Shown: piece by piece, positions 18,531-26,725 of the stretch | Layout of the letters: each line of letters opens with the position of its first letter | How positions within the stretch are numbered: the first letter of the stretch is position 1 | NCBI GenBank assembly: GCA_035516155.1 | Contig: DATJAP010000032.1 | Location: 1-64,000, forward strand | Source of the DNA: JAJYKN01 sp035516155 | GTDB taxonomy: Bacteria; Nitrospirota; UBA9217 | Length of the DNA: 64,000 bases | Direction: 5' to 3' | The notes under the pieces: model-generated | What the model was told of the DNA's origin: nothing | Database searches by the model: none | Seen by the model: the letters and a program-made list of their open reading frames with translations, nothing else | Translations under genes and position numbers: made by a program

Positions 18531-18938
18531 ATGTGGTATTATGTAATCATCCTTTTTGTATGGTTTCCGGCATTGGTTTGGGCTGGCCCTGCCATCGAAT
18601 TTCAGACCGAAAAACACGATTTCGGGAAAGTAATCCAGGGGGTGCAGCTGGAGTATCAGTTTGAATTCAGCAATAGGGGACGGGACGAGCTGATCATCGA
18701 CTCGGTCAATACTTCCTGAGGATGCGCAGCCGTGATGGCTAGTTCGAGCCATCTGAAGGAGGGAGAAAAGGGTACCATTACGGCGCGAGTGTCAACCACC
18801 ATGAAAAGCGGGCCGATCGAGGAAACAATCGAAGTGGTGAGTAATGATTCGAAGAGACCAAAAGTGATTCTGACTCTGGAAGCCGTGGTCCTGGAAAACC
18901 TGCTGCCGCCCGTGAAAAACGATAGCAACCCCCCTTGA
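18531..18938 (+). CDS. DUF1573 protein, predicted selenoprotein (TGA at 18717 read as Sec)
   Basis: Translated through the in-frame TGA at 18717-18719 the product is 135 residues: a signal peptide (about 1-18, ending LVWA), then a DUF1573 Ig-like domain with EKHDFGKVIQG, SNRGRDELIIDSVNTS, U63, GCAAV and KEGEKGTITARVSTT ... IEVVSNDSKRPKVILTL. DUF1573 normally has S-C-G-C at this spot; here the first Cys codon is TGA, giving S-U-G-C, while the second Cys is kept. The frame stays open and family-like on both sides, with no other lesion. A hairpin 14 bases after the TGA fits a bacterial SECIS. Sec insertion needs SelB and tRNA-Sec, not encoded here. The alternative is a simple nonsense mutation. 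No Shine-Dalgarno is visible. Confidence 0.75.
18734..18753 (+). promoter_or_regulatory. Predicted bacterial SECIS element in DUF1573 gene
   Basis: GATGGCT (18734-18740) pairs perfectly with AGCCATC (18747-18753) around the six-base loop AGTTCG. The loop starts 21 bases after the TGA and has G as its second base, matching the bacterial SECIS rule of a G in the first two loop positions at about 16-37 bases from the UGA. It lies inside the coding frame, as bacterial SECIS elements do. Confidence 0.7.
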
Positions 18939-19010
18939 TGCTGTTAAATCCATGACAAGACGGAATACTGTCAAGGGCCGAAGAGGCGACCATTTCAAGT
19001 CCGTTAAATA

Positions 19011-20675
19011 TCATTCTCGCCATACTTTCATTTCGATTTCGTGCAACAATCCTTCAAACGTTTCCGGATGGAGTGCCGAGCATACAACCCCCTTGAATCG
19101 GGCCGCCATTGCCTTGGCCCAGAGCGGGTTCACGAGATCGGCTTTATTAAAGACGGTCAACTGCAGGATATGGTCCAGGCCGATTTCCACCAGAAGGTTG
19201 TTCACCGAAGCCATTTGCTGCTCGAACCGCGGATTGCTAATGTCGATCACATGCAGAATCAAGTCGGCGTCCAGCATCTCTTCGAGCGTGGCCCGGAAGG
19301 CGCCGAGCAAGTCTTTCGGCAGGTCCTTGATGAATCCCACCGTGTCGGTGATGACGACTTCACGGTCTCTCGGGAAGCGGAGTCTGCGCGTCGCCGTATC
19401 GAGTGTGGCGAAGAGCAGATTTTCGGCCTTGACCTCCGATTTGGTGAGGGCATTGAAGAGCGTGGACTTGCCCGCATTCGTGTATCCCGCGATGGAAACA
19501 ATGGGGATATCGCTCCTGACGCGCCTTTCCCGGCGCTGGTCGCGGGCTTTCCCCAGAGAGTCAAGCTGTTTCTCCAGTCTGCGTATTTTGTCCCGGGCCC
19601 TGCGCATGTCGATCTCGAGCCGCGTTTCTCCCGGCCCCCTCCCACCGATGCCACCGGTCAGGCGAGAGAGCGCCGTGGATCTCTCCGAGAGCCTCGGTAG
19701 CCGGTACTTGAGCATGGCAAGCTCCACTTGTACTTTTCCGTCGCCGCTGTGAGCGCGCCGGGCGAATATGTCGAGAATGAGCTGGGTGCGGTCGATGACG
19801 CGCATTTCAGTGATGTCGCCGATCGCCTTTACTTGGGCCGGCGTGAGGTTCTGGTCCAACACTATGAGGTCCGCCCCGAGTTGCTGGGAGCGTATAATCA
19901 GCTCCTTGAGCTTTCCTTCGCCGAGCAGGTATCGCGGATTGATCTCATGAAGCCGCTGGATGACCGTATCCAGCACCGTGATTCCGTCGGAACGCGCCAG
20001 TTCCTTAAGCTCTTCGATGGATTCTTCCTGCTCGTGTTTGCTCTTTTTTGATACACTCACAAGAATGGCCCGGTCTTTTTGGACAACCTCACGCGCAGCC
20101 TGCGCCCGCTCCATCTGCCGTTCAATGTCGGCGATGAATTCCGCCGCATCGATGTCGAGCGCATGTACCGCACGCGGAGGCAGGACTTCATAGAGTTTTT
20201 CCTCGGGATTGGGCGGGATGAGGTGCGCGATTGAAATGCTTCCCGGCAGGCCTCCCGGCTGGACGGCAAGTGCGGCTATCATGTCGAGCCTGAGAAGCGC
20301 CAGGTCGGTCATATCCTCCTGGTTCAGGGGCTGGCCCTTGAGATGTGTGTGAATGAACCGAACACCGCGGAGGCGCTTGTTTCCAAGTCGGTGTTCGGAG
20401 AGATCGGGAATAAGGATATCCTTGTTCGAGCCGACAATCACATTCCGTACGTTTCCTGACCTATCGATGATGAGGCCGACCTGCCTGCCGATTTCAGCAG
20501 AGGCTTCGGACAGGGCGCGAGCAGCCTCGGGGGTAATGATGGCGTTGGGCGGCATTCTTCTGCGGTAAAGCCGCTCAAGCATCCTGATTTCCGCGGGTTT
20601 AAGGCCCGTTAAGTTGCCGTGGATAGTGGGAATGAGGGTCTCCTTGGCTGAATTTCCGCATCGTTTCCTTTCCAC
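19011..20675 (-). CDS. hflX: GTPase HflX, long N-terminal form
   Basis: Ribosome-associated GTPase implicated in splitting stalled or hibernating ribosomes. The C-terminal part has the HflX domain (LGEGKLKELIIRSQQLGADLIVLD, then GGIGGRGPGETRLEIDMRR) and the G domain: GYTNAGKSTLFNAL (G1), DTVGFIKDLP (G3) and VFNKADLV (G4). A roughly 170-residue N-terminal extension (IHGNLTGLKPAEIRMLERLYRR ... IIDRSGNVRNVIVG) is present, as in several environmental lineages and longer than in E. coli. Total 554 residues. It is downstream of the lysine-rich EF-like gene but separated by a strong terminator. Confidence 0.95.
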   Translation of the reverse strand: MERKRCGNSAKETLIPTIHGNLTGLKPAEIRMLERLYRRRMPPNAIITPEAARALSEASAEIGRQVGLIIDRSGNVRNVIVGSNKDILIPDLSEHRLGNKRLRGVRFIHTHLKGQPLNQEDMTDLALLRLDMIAALAVQPGGLPGSISIAHLIPPNPEEKLYEVLPPRAVHALDIDAAEFIADIERQMERAQAAREVVQKDRAILVSVSKKSKHEQEESIEELKELARSDGITVLDTVIQRLHEINPRYLLGEGKLKELIIRSQQLGADLIVLDQNLTPAQVKAIGDITEMRVIDRTQLILDIFARRAHSGDGKVQVELAMLKYRLPRLSERSTALSRLTGGIGGRGPGETRLEIDMRRARDKIRRLEKQLDSLGKARDQRRERRVRSDIPIVSIAGYTNAGKSTLFNALTKSEVKAENLLFATLDTATRRLRFPRDREVVITDTVGFIKDLPKDLLGAFRATLEEMLDADLILHVIDISNPRFEQQMASVNNLLVEIGLDHILQLTVFNKADLVNPLWAKAMAARFKGVVCSALHPETFEGLLHEIEMKVWRE

Positions 20676-20697
20676 CGGGAGGGGGGAGGCGGAACAT

Positions 20698-20727
20698 AAA
20701 AAATACAGCGCAGGTGCTTGCGCTGTA
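20698..20727 (-). terminator. Rho-independent terminator of the EF-like gene
   Basis: Minus-strand RNA has TACAGCGCA, a six-base loop, TGCGCTGTA (perfect 9-bp stem, 20704-20712 with 20719-20727) followed by six U (20698-20703). It sits between the lysine-rich gene and hflX, whose 5' end overlaps this region, so hflX may be partly controlled by readthrough. Confidence 0.85.
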
Positions 20728-20760
20728 ATCTATTTTACCATGATTTTCCGCGGGATGGCG

Positions 20761-21258
20761 CTACTTGACCAGATACACGATATCGTGTTCCCGGGCGTGG
20801 TCCTTTACCCTGATGCCGACGCTTTGGCCTGCGCCCGCCTGGTCGATGTGCAGGTGTTCGTACTCCATGGACTCGATGGTCTGGGAAAAGTCGGTGGTGT
20901 GACCTTTCAGGTGAATGGTATCTCCCACCTTGAGGGTTCCCTTGTTGAGCTGGACGACTGCGACGTTTAAATGGCTGTAATAATGCGTAATCGTGCCGAT
21001 GGCCTCTTCGTTCGCGAACGGTTCTTCCACAGGTGGGATAGTGCGCGGCGGTGGTCCCGGCTCCACCATGACCGGTTTGGGAGTCGCTGCTTTCCTTCTG
21101 GCTGACAATGGCTTTTTCTTGAGAGTTTTCTTTTTTGCGGTTTTTTTGGTAGGAGGAGGTGATTTTTTCTTGAGGGTTTTCTTTTTAACGGCTTTTTTTA
21201 CTGATTTTTGGGAAACAGTTTTTTTTGCTTTTTTTTTGGCCGTTATTTTTCTCGGCAT
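20761..21258 (-). CDS. Lysine-rich histone-like tail fused to EF-Tu domain II-like module
   Basis: 165 residues in two parts. Residues 1-65 are a Lys/Ala/Thr/Pro tail with a repeated KKxTLKKK unit (VKKKTLKKK and AKKKTLKKK), similar in composition to bacterial histone H1-like proteins. Residues about 85-165 (AIGTITHYYSHLNVAVVQL, GTLKVGDTIHLKGHTTDF, SMEYEHLHIDQAGAGQSVGI) match the small stand-alone 'translation elongation factor-like' proteins, a beta-barrel resembling EF-Tu domain II. A nucleic-acid or ribosome-binding role is an inference. ATG at 21258 is preceded by GAGGCGCC. A strong terminator follows. Confidence 0.7.
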   Translation of the reverse strand: MPRKITAKKKAKKTVSQKSVKKAVKKKTLKKKSPPPTKKTAKKKTLKKKPLSARRKAATPKPVMVEPGPPPRTIPPVEEPFANEEAIGTITHYYSHLNVAVVQLNKGTLKVGDTIHLKGHTTDFSQTIESMEYEHLHIDQAGAGQSVGIRVKDHAREHDIVYLVK

Positions 21259-21818
21259 AAGGCGCCTCCTCAGTCATCTCTATCCCGACGGATTCCATCA
21301 GGGGAATATGCATCGCCACTTGCTGACTGCTGCTTGATGATATATTTCAATAATTGAAAAAATGGATTCGATTAGCTTCGAACAATCTCCTTTCGTCTCT
21401 CAACTGGCAAAAATTGTAACAAAAAACCCGTAAAAAGCAAGTTAAAAGACGATATAAAATCAAATATTATTTGCACAACATTGTTTGCTTGACAGCTAAT
21501 AATAAATATGAAATAATTTGTGCCACTCAAAGGAATCATTCCAAAGTTATGTTCCTGATCTTCCTGACTCTGTTATCATGTGCATTTTTTTTGAGCTTCT
21601 CACCGAGTAAGCAAAAGGACTCTTTGACAGCTTCACTTTTTTCCAGTCTGCAAGATTTTCAAACAAAGTTTTTCCATAGTATCATCGAATTCGCGCAACG
21701 TGCATGAGCAAAAGAGGGGATTTTTACTTCAATCGGCGGCACTATAGTTGCCGAGTATCGAAATAATGAATTATCGAATATGAGAAACATCTCACTTGTG
21801 GTCAGGAGGAGGGAAAGA
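21259..21818 (+). other. AT-rich upstream region of porin gene with a small ORF
   Basis: This stretch is AT-rich and lacks a confident gene. A sigma-70-like promoter is at 21489-21517. Downstream, 21549-21707 reads as a 52-residue peptide beginning MFLIFLTLLSCAFFLSFSPS, which has a lipoprotein-like hydrophobic start but no good Shine-Dalgarno and no family match. The rest is probably leader for the FadL-type gene. Confidence 0.35.
21489..21517 (+). promoter_or_regulatory. Sigma-70 promoter upstream of the FadL-type gene
   Basis: TTGACA (21489-21494), 17-base spacer, AATAAT (21512-21517). It would give a long leader of about 300 bases before the porin ATG, or serve the small ORF at 21549. Confidence 0.5.
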
Positions 21819-23270
21819 ATGGGAAAAAGATTGACAGCAGTAGCGCTGTGGTTCACCAGTATCTTAGTGGCATTTTCAACAGCGGCATTTGCAACGAATG
21901 GCATGGACTTGGAAGGGTATGGTCCGATTGCCACGGGTATGGGCGGTGCCTCAATGGCCTATGACAATGGCACGGCGGCAATGATGAACAACCCCGCCAC
22001 ACTGGGACTGATGCCTGCAGGCGACCGGCTTGATGTCGCGCTGGGGTACCTAGGACCACATATTACGGCATCCACGCCCGGTGCGCCGGATGCCACATCC
22101 TCGGCAACTGCGTTTTTCATGCCGGCGGTGGGCTGGGCCACAAAATCGGGAGCGCTCACCTATGGTGTCGGTTTGTTTTCTCAGGGCGGCATGGGTACAA
22201 AGTATGATGGTAATTCGTTCCTGGCTGCCGGATCAGGACAGGAAGTCAAATCGCAACTCGGCGTTGGACGGTTTATGGTTCCGGTTGCATACAATGTGAA
22301 TGATAAGTTCACCATCGGCGGTTCGCTGGATTTTGTCTGGGCTAGCCTCGACCTGAAGATGGCCATGAATGGCGCACAGTTCGGAGACATGGTCGCCGCA
22401 CTTGGCGGCAAGCAGACGACCGGTACTGCGAGCGGCTCGATGGTAAATACGCTTGCGGGCGCCTTCGGCTCGGGTGCGCTGACTGGTTTAAACTGGGCAC
22501 GCTTTGATTTCAACGAAGATAACCCCTTTGAAGGCGCAGCCAGGTCTTACGGCTATGCAGCCAAGATCGGCGGTGCTTACAAGGTAACTGATGCGTTCTC
22601 GCTGGGCGCTGTTTATCAGAGCAAAACGAAGCTCAGTGACATGGAGGCGGACGGCGCAACAGTATCCATGAATGTAATTGGTCCCGGTGTTCCTGGCGGC
22701 GGACCTGCCACGATTCCGGTCACCGGAAAAATTAAGGTCGTTGACTTCCAGTGGCCACAGACAGTCGGACTCGGCGCCGCCTATCAGGCGACGGACAAAC
22801 TGATAATTGTCTTTGATTATAAATGGATTAACTGGAAGGATACGATGAAGGACTTTAAGATGACTTTCACGGCTGACTCGACCCAAGCTAACCCCCTGGC
22901 TGCAGGATTTGGCCTGGGCGGTCAGTCTATAGACGCTGTTCTGTTCCAAAATTGGAAAGACCAGAACGTCTTCATGCTTGGTGCCGGTTATAAAGTGACC
23001 GATGAATTCACGGTGCGTGCCGGCGTGAACATCGCAAATAATCCCATCCCGAATCAATACATGAATCCCCTGTTCCCCGCGATCGAGGAAGATCACTATA
23101 TGGTTGGCGCCGGCTATATGTTTACCAAGGCATCCAGCATTGATGCTTCGTTCACCTATGCACCGCCCGTGAGCGCCACGACGCAAGTGCTGACACCCGG
23201 CGGTCCTGTCCCCGTGACGGTAAGCCATTACCAGACAAACGCGCAGGTCATGTACAGCTACCGGTTCTAA
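21819..23270 (+). CDS. FadL/OmpP1-type outer-membrane transport protein
   Basis: 483 residues. A signal peptide (MGKRLTAVALWFTSILVAFS ... AFA) is followed by the FadL N-terminal hallmark NGMDLEGYGPIATGMGGASMAYDNGTAAMMNNPATL, and then repeated amphipathic strands ending in YQTNAQVMYSYRF, a C-terminal aromatic barrel signal. FadL proteins import hydrophobic compounds such as long-chain fatty acids or aromatics through a 14-strand barrel with a hatch domain. ATG at 21819 follows an AGGAGGAGGG stretch; ATG at 21780 is in frame but less well placed. A strong terminator ends the unit. Confidence 0.93.
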   Translation: MGKRLTAVALWFTSILVAFSTAAFATNGMDLEGYGPIATGMGGASMAYDNGTAAMMNNPATLGLMPAGDRLDVALGYLGPHITASTPGAPDATSSATAFFMPAVGWATKSGALTYGVGLFSQGGMGTKYDGNSFLAAGSGQEVKSQLGVGRFMVPVAYNVNDKFTIGGSLDFVWASLDLKMAMNGAQFGDMVAALGGKQTTGTASGSMVNTLAGAFGSGALTGLNWARFDFNEDNPFEGAARSYGYAAKIGGAYKVTDAFSLGAVYQSKTKLSDMEADGATVSMNVIGPGVPGGGPATIPVTGKIKVVDFQWPQTVGLGAAYQATDKLIIVFDYKWINWKDTMKDFKMTFTADSTQANPLAAGFGLGGQSIDAVLFQNWKDQNVFMLGAGYKVTDEFTVRAGVNIANNPIPNQYMNPLFPAIEEDHYMVGAGYMFTKASSIDASFTYAPPVSATTQVLTPGGPVPVTVSHYQTNAQVMYSYRF

Positions 23271-23298
23271 CGCAGTACGGATAATCAAAGAACGTTAA

Positions 23299-23330
23299 AA
23301 GGGCTATAGGAAACTGTAGTCCTTTTTTTT
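23299..23330 (+). terminator. Rho-independent terminator after FadL-type gene
   Basis: AAGGGCTATAG (23299-23309), loop GAAA, CTGTAGTCCTT (23314-23324), then a T-run to 23330. The stem is 11 bp with two G-U pairs. Confidence 0.85.
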
Positions 23331-23347
23331 ATCGGAGAGGATTGACC

Positions 23348-23602
23348 ATGATAACAGGGGTCAATAGATCAATTATACCGCTGCTCCTGCCCCTGATTGT
23401 CAGTGCGGCAAACGCTGACGATAGACTGATGAAATCCTTCGTGCTCGCATAGCGGGGGCCCGGCTCTGTCGAGGAAAAAGTAGCCGTAGTCAAAGTAGCA
23501 CCGACTCCCGGGGATTCGCGATAGCAGGGGAAAATTCTCCATCATCACCGTTCAGCTCATTGCGAACCGCGTGAAGAGGGCACCTCGAGGGCTGGGGGGA
23601 TA
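23348..23602 (+). pseudogene. Decayed secreted-protein gene
   Basis: ATG at 23348 follows GGAGAGG and opens a signal peptide (MITGVNRSIIPLLLPLIVSA) with DDRLMKSFVLA, then TAG at 23450. Coding-like sequence continues in the same frame (RGPGSVEEKVAVVKVAPTPGD) and is cut again at a TAG. The FVLA-x-R-G-P-G-x-V-E-E-K-V pattern resembles a small periplasmic family I cannot name with confidence (possibly DUF302-related). Two stops plus loss of similarity make this a pseudogene. Confidence 0.45.
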
Positions 23603-23703
23603 GCACAAAGCTAGACGATTCTCGGTATGAGGTCGGCTATTACAGCCGTTTCGCTGTTGACTGAACCGCAGGGATGGATTATGATGTGCAGCACATGTCT
23701 GCC

Positions 23704-24729
23704 ATGAAAATTCTGATTGTAAAACTGTCCGCCATCGGCGATGTGGTGCAGACGCTGCCCGCCCTTGAGGCCCTCAAAAAAATCTATCCTGACAGCGAAA
23801 TAACCTGGGTTGTCGAAGAAGCATCCTCGGGAATTCTTGAAGGACATCCGCTTATCAACCAACTGCTTATATCGCAAAGGAAAAAGTGGTTTCGCAGCCT
23901 CAAAAATCCGCTCACCGCGACACAAGGCTTTAACCACATCATCCGTTTTGTCCGGGAGCTCCGTCGCATGCGTTATGATATTGCCATAGATTTCCAGGGA
24001 CTCTTCAAAAGCGGAATCATAATCGGTCTGGCACGGGCAGGCCGCAAGATCGGTTTTGACCGCTCCCGGGAGCTCTCCTTCCTCTTTCTGAACGAAAAGC
24101 TGCATCCCTATAATGTTGAGAAACATGCCCTGGACCGGTATCTCGACATAGCCCGTTATCTGGGCGCAAAGAACCCTTCTCCCGGGTGCACACTCCCGAT
24201 TGATCAAGAACGCGAGGCCATCAAACGGAGACTGGAGGGAATCAGGGACCGGGGACGAATGCTTATCGTCGTGAACCCTGTTGCACGATGGACAACAAAA
24301 CTCTGGCCGGAGAGGAATTTTGCGGAATTGGCGGACCGCCTGATCCGGGAGAAAAACGCCAAGATCATCTTTACGGGTGGCGGGGAAGACCGGGCTGTGA
24401 ATGACAGAATCCTGTCGATGATGGGGGAGAAGGCCGAGAATTGGGCAGGGGAGACCACACTCAAGGAACTGGCCGCTCTCGCTTCCCTCTCCGATCTTTT
24501 CGTAACCACCGATACCGGTCCGATGCATCTCGCCGCAGCGTCTGGAGCCAGAGTCGTTGCGCTTTTCGGACCAACAGCCCCTTGGAGGACGGGTCCTTAC
24601 GGCTCCTCTCACATCGTCGTGCGCACGGGCATCGACTGTTCACCCTGTTATCAGCGGCAATGTGATATCAATATGCAATGCATGTCCGGAATTTCAGTCG
24701 AAGAAGTCATGCGGAAGATTTTTGCGTAA
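23704..24729 (+). CDS. Glycosyltransferase family 9 (ADP-heptose:LPS heptosyltransferase-like)
   Basis: About 341 residues. MKILIVKLSAIGDVVQTLPALEALKK is the GT9 N-terminal block, and TDTGPMHLAAASGARVVALFGPTAPWRTGPYG near the C-terminus is the conserved donor-binding region. A CSPCYQRQCDINMQCMSGIS tail is typical of heptosyltransferases. The enzyme adds a heptose to the LPS inner core on the cytoplasmic side. The frame is open from ATG 23674; MKILIV at 23704 is the conserved start, but no Shine-Dalgarno decides it. Confidence 0.88.
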   Translation: MKILIVKLSAIGDVVQTLPALEALKKIYPDSEITWVVEEASSGILEGHPLINQLLISQRKKWFRSLKNPLTATQGFNHIIRFVRELRRMRYDIAIDFQGLFKSGIIIGLARAGRKIGFDRSRELSFLFLNEKLHPYNVEKHALDRYLDIARYLGAKNPSPGCTLPIDQEREAIKRRLEGIRDRGRMLIVVNPVARWTTKLWPERNFAELADRLIREKNAKIIFTGGGEDRAVNDRILSMMGEKAENWAGETTLKELAALASLSDLFVTTDTGPMHLAAASGARVVALFGPTAPWRTGPYGSSHIVVRTGIDCSPCYQRQCDINMQCMSGISVEEVMRKIFA

Positions 24730-24749
24730 GCGGAGAACCAGCAAAAAAT

Positions 24750-24785
24750 GAGGCCTCGCTCTAGGTTATGCAGGGCCTCCTTTTT
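24750..24785 (+). terminator. Terminator after heptosyltransferase gene
   Basis: GAGGCC (24750-24755) pairs with GGCCTC (24774-24779), loop 18 bases, followed after one C by five T. Located 20 bases after the stop codon. Confidence 0.5.
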
Positions 24786-24808
24786 CATTTATCAGGGGCA
24801 GGCCCGTT

Positions 24809-25258
24809 TCAACAGGCTGTCATAGCCGCAGTCTGTTCGATGTATTTCACGATCTGCTCCAAGGGAAGACGGCGGTCATCGAGGGCCCAGAAAAAGAAAT
24901 CGTCAACGGACTTGAAAGGGCCGTATCCAGCCCGGTGGGAGGCAAGGGCTTCGGCCGCCGTTTTATCGGTAACGATCTGGTTTGCAGTCATGATCTGGTC
25001 CAGGACTTTCGGGAAGCCGGTATACCACGAACCATAACTTTTCCCCTTCGCCTTACTTATGCGGTTTTTAAGCATATTCAGGACGTGGTGGTAGAGGCGG
25101 GCCTGGTCATTCATGGTGTGCTGGGGGTCGATGAGTAGGGAGTGCATGCCGATGGCCTGGGTTATTTCGGAATAGCGCTGCTGATTAAAAAGTTCCACAA
25201 GGTACGCTTTGAGATTTTCCATTTTTTCGACACTTGAGACCATTACGAGTTCCGGCAT
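24809..25258 (-). CDS. Conserved-looking hypothetical protein
   Basis: 149 residues, cytoplasmic, no signal peptide. Mostly helical, with LKAYLVELFNQQRYSEITQAIG, HHVLNMLKNRI, and a C-terminal SHRAGYGPFKSVDDFFFWALDDRRLPLEQIVKYIEQ. Six consecutive aromatic/acidic residues in the DDFFFWALDD segment stand out. I do not recognise the family. It has a clear promoter and a GGGGAGGG ribosome-binding site ten bases before the ATG, and codon use like its neighbours, so it is probably real. It is transcribed opposite to both neighbours. Confidence 0.65.
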   Translation of the reverse strand: MPELVMVSSVEKMENLKAYLVELFNQQRYSEITQAIGMHSLLIDPQHTMNDQARLYHHVLNMLKNRISKAKGKSYGSWYTGFPKVLDQIMTANQIVTDKTAAEALASHRAGYGPFKSVDDFFFWALDDRRLPLEQIVKYIEQTAAMTAC

Positions 25259-25305
25259 AGCAGAAAGCCCTCCCCAAAGGATGACGATTTTAAATACTGA
25301 TAGGA

Positions 25306-25334
25306 ATCTTATATCATGTCGAGAAGGGAATCAA
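25306..25334 (-). promoter_or_regulatory. Promoter of the hypothetical gene at 24.8 kb
   Basis: Minus strand TTGATT (25329-25334), 17-base spacer, TAAGAT (25306-25311), about 48 bases before the ATG. Confidence 0.5.
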
Positions 25335-25482
25335 GATTTATTTACTCGGAGGTGAAGCGCTCCCCTGTTATCCGCCGGATTCTCTATCCGTTCTGCCCGC
25401 CTTAACGGAGGCGCAAAAAAACAGGAAGGATCCATTATCCGGCTTGAAAATTCAATATAAATCAGGTAAAGTCGATGACATT

Positions 25483-26694
25483 ATGACTGAAATGAATTCA
25501 TCGGCGCCCGCATGGAGCAGGGGCCTTACCAGAAACGTCGTCATCCTGGGATTTGTCAGCCTCCTCAACGACGGAGCATCAGAAATGATCTATCCCCTCC
25601 TGCCGACGTTTCTCACTGCCGCGCTCGGCGCCGGTCCGGAGGCCCTCGGTGTGATCGAAGGTACTGCCGAAGCCACCGCTTCACTGCTCAAACTCTACTC
25701 AGGATACCTCTCTGACCGGGTGAAGAAACGGAAGGGCTGGATCGTCGCAGGTTATTCCATCTCCAACGTCATCAGACCGCTCATTGCCTTCTCCACATCA
25801 TGGCTGCATGTGCTGATGCTTCGTTTTTCCGACCGAGTGGGTAAGGGGCTGCGCACATCACCCCGTGATGCAATCATCGCCGATTCGACTGCTGTCGAGT
25901 ATCGGGGCAAGGCCTATGGTTTTCACCGGGCCATGGACCACGGTGGCGCTATTATCGGGCCCCTTGCGGCGACAGCTTTGCTCCTGGTTTTCCACGACAA
26001 TATCAAAACGATCTTCTTACTTTCTTTCATTCCCGGACTGTTTGCCGTACTCATGCTTCTTTTCGGGATCAAGGAAGAGAAGCCGGAAGCGCCCCGTCCC
26101 GCATCAACGACGTTCAACTTTCGAGCGGCCTGGGCCCAGATGCCGCCGGGCTTCCGCAAGTACTTGGGGATCATTCTTCTGTTCGCGCTCGGAAACTCAA
26201 GCGATGCCTTTCTCCTTCTTCGGGTGCAGCAGCTCGGGGTGACGGTCACGCTTCTGCCGATGATCTGGGTTGTTCTGCACATCGTCAAGATGGGCGTTTC
26301 CGTGCCGGGAGGAATACTCTCAGACCGTATCGGCAGGAAAAAAGTGATCGTCACGGGGTGGATTGTGTACGCCCTCGTGTACGCCGGATTCGGCGCTGCT
26401 ACCCACTACTGGCACGCATGGGCTCTCTTCGCCGTGTATGGGATATACTTCGGCCTGACCGAGGGCGTTGAAAAAGCGTTGGTCGCCGATTTTGCGCCCC
26501 CACACCTGCGCGGATCATCCTTCGGCCTCTATAACTTGGTCGTCGGCATCGGGGCTTTGCCGGCTTCGCTTCTCTTTGGCATTGTGTGGCAGAAGTTCGG
26601 ACCCACATCCGCTTTCGGCATGGGGGCAAGCCTCGCTCTTGCAGCAAGTATTCTGCTGGCAATGCTGGTGGTCAAGAAACCCGAAATATCCTAA
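25483..26694 (+). CDS. MFS transporter
   Basis: About 403 residues with 12 predicted membrane segments. Features of the major facilitator superfamily: GFVSLLNDGASEMIYPLLP in the first segment, SGYLSDRVKKRKGWIVAGY as the loop 2-3 signature, DRVGKGLRTSPRDAIIADS, and GGILSDRIGRKKVIV as its repeat in the second half. This subgroup (DRVGKGLRTSPRDA) is annotated in many genomes only as MFS; the substrate is unknown. ATG at 25483 is favoured; the frame opens at TTG 25444. It lies 31 bases before ubiX and may be cotranscribed with it. Confidence 0.9.
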   Translation: MTEMNSSAPAWSRGLTRNVVILGFVSLLNDGASEMIYPLLPTFLTAALGAGPEALGVIEGTAEATASLLKLYSGYLSDRVKKRKGWIVAGYSISNVIRPLIAFSTSWLHVLMLRFSDRVGKGLRTSPRDAIIADSTAVEYRGKAYGFHRAMDHGGAIIGPLAATALLLVFHDNIKTIFLLSFIPGLFAVLMLLFGIKEEKPEAPRPASTTFNFRAAWAQMPPGFRKYLGIILLFALGNSSDAFLLLRVQQLGVTVTLLPMIWVVLHIVKMGVSVPGGILSDRIGRKKVIVTGWIVYALVYAGFGAATHYWHAWALFAVYGIYFGLTEGVEKALVADFAPPHLRGSSFGLYNLVVGIGALPASLLFGIVWQKFGPTSAFGMGASLALAASILLAMLVVKKPEIS

Positions 26695-26725
26695 AATAAT
26701 GCAGAAAAAAAGAAAGAGGTAAGGT

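Noticed and set aside
23611..24612. 333-codon minus-strand reading across the heptosyltransferase
   Set aside because: Antisense shadow of a recognised GT9 gene.
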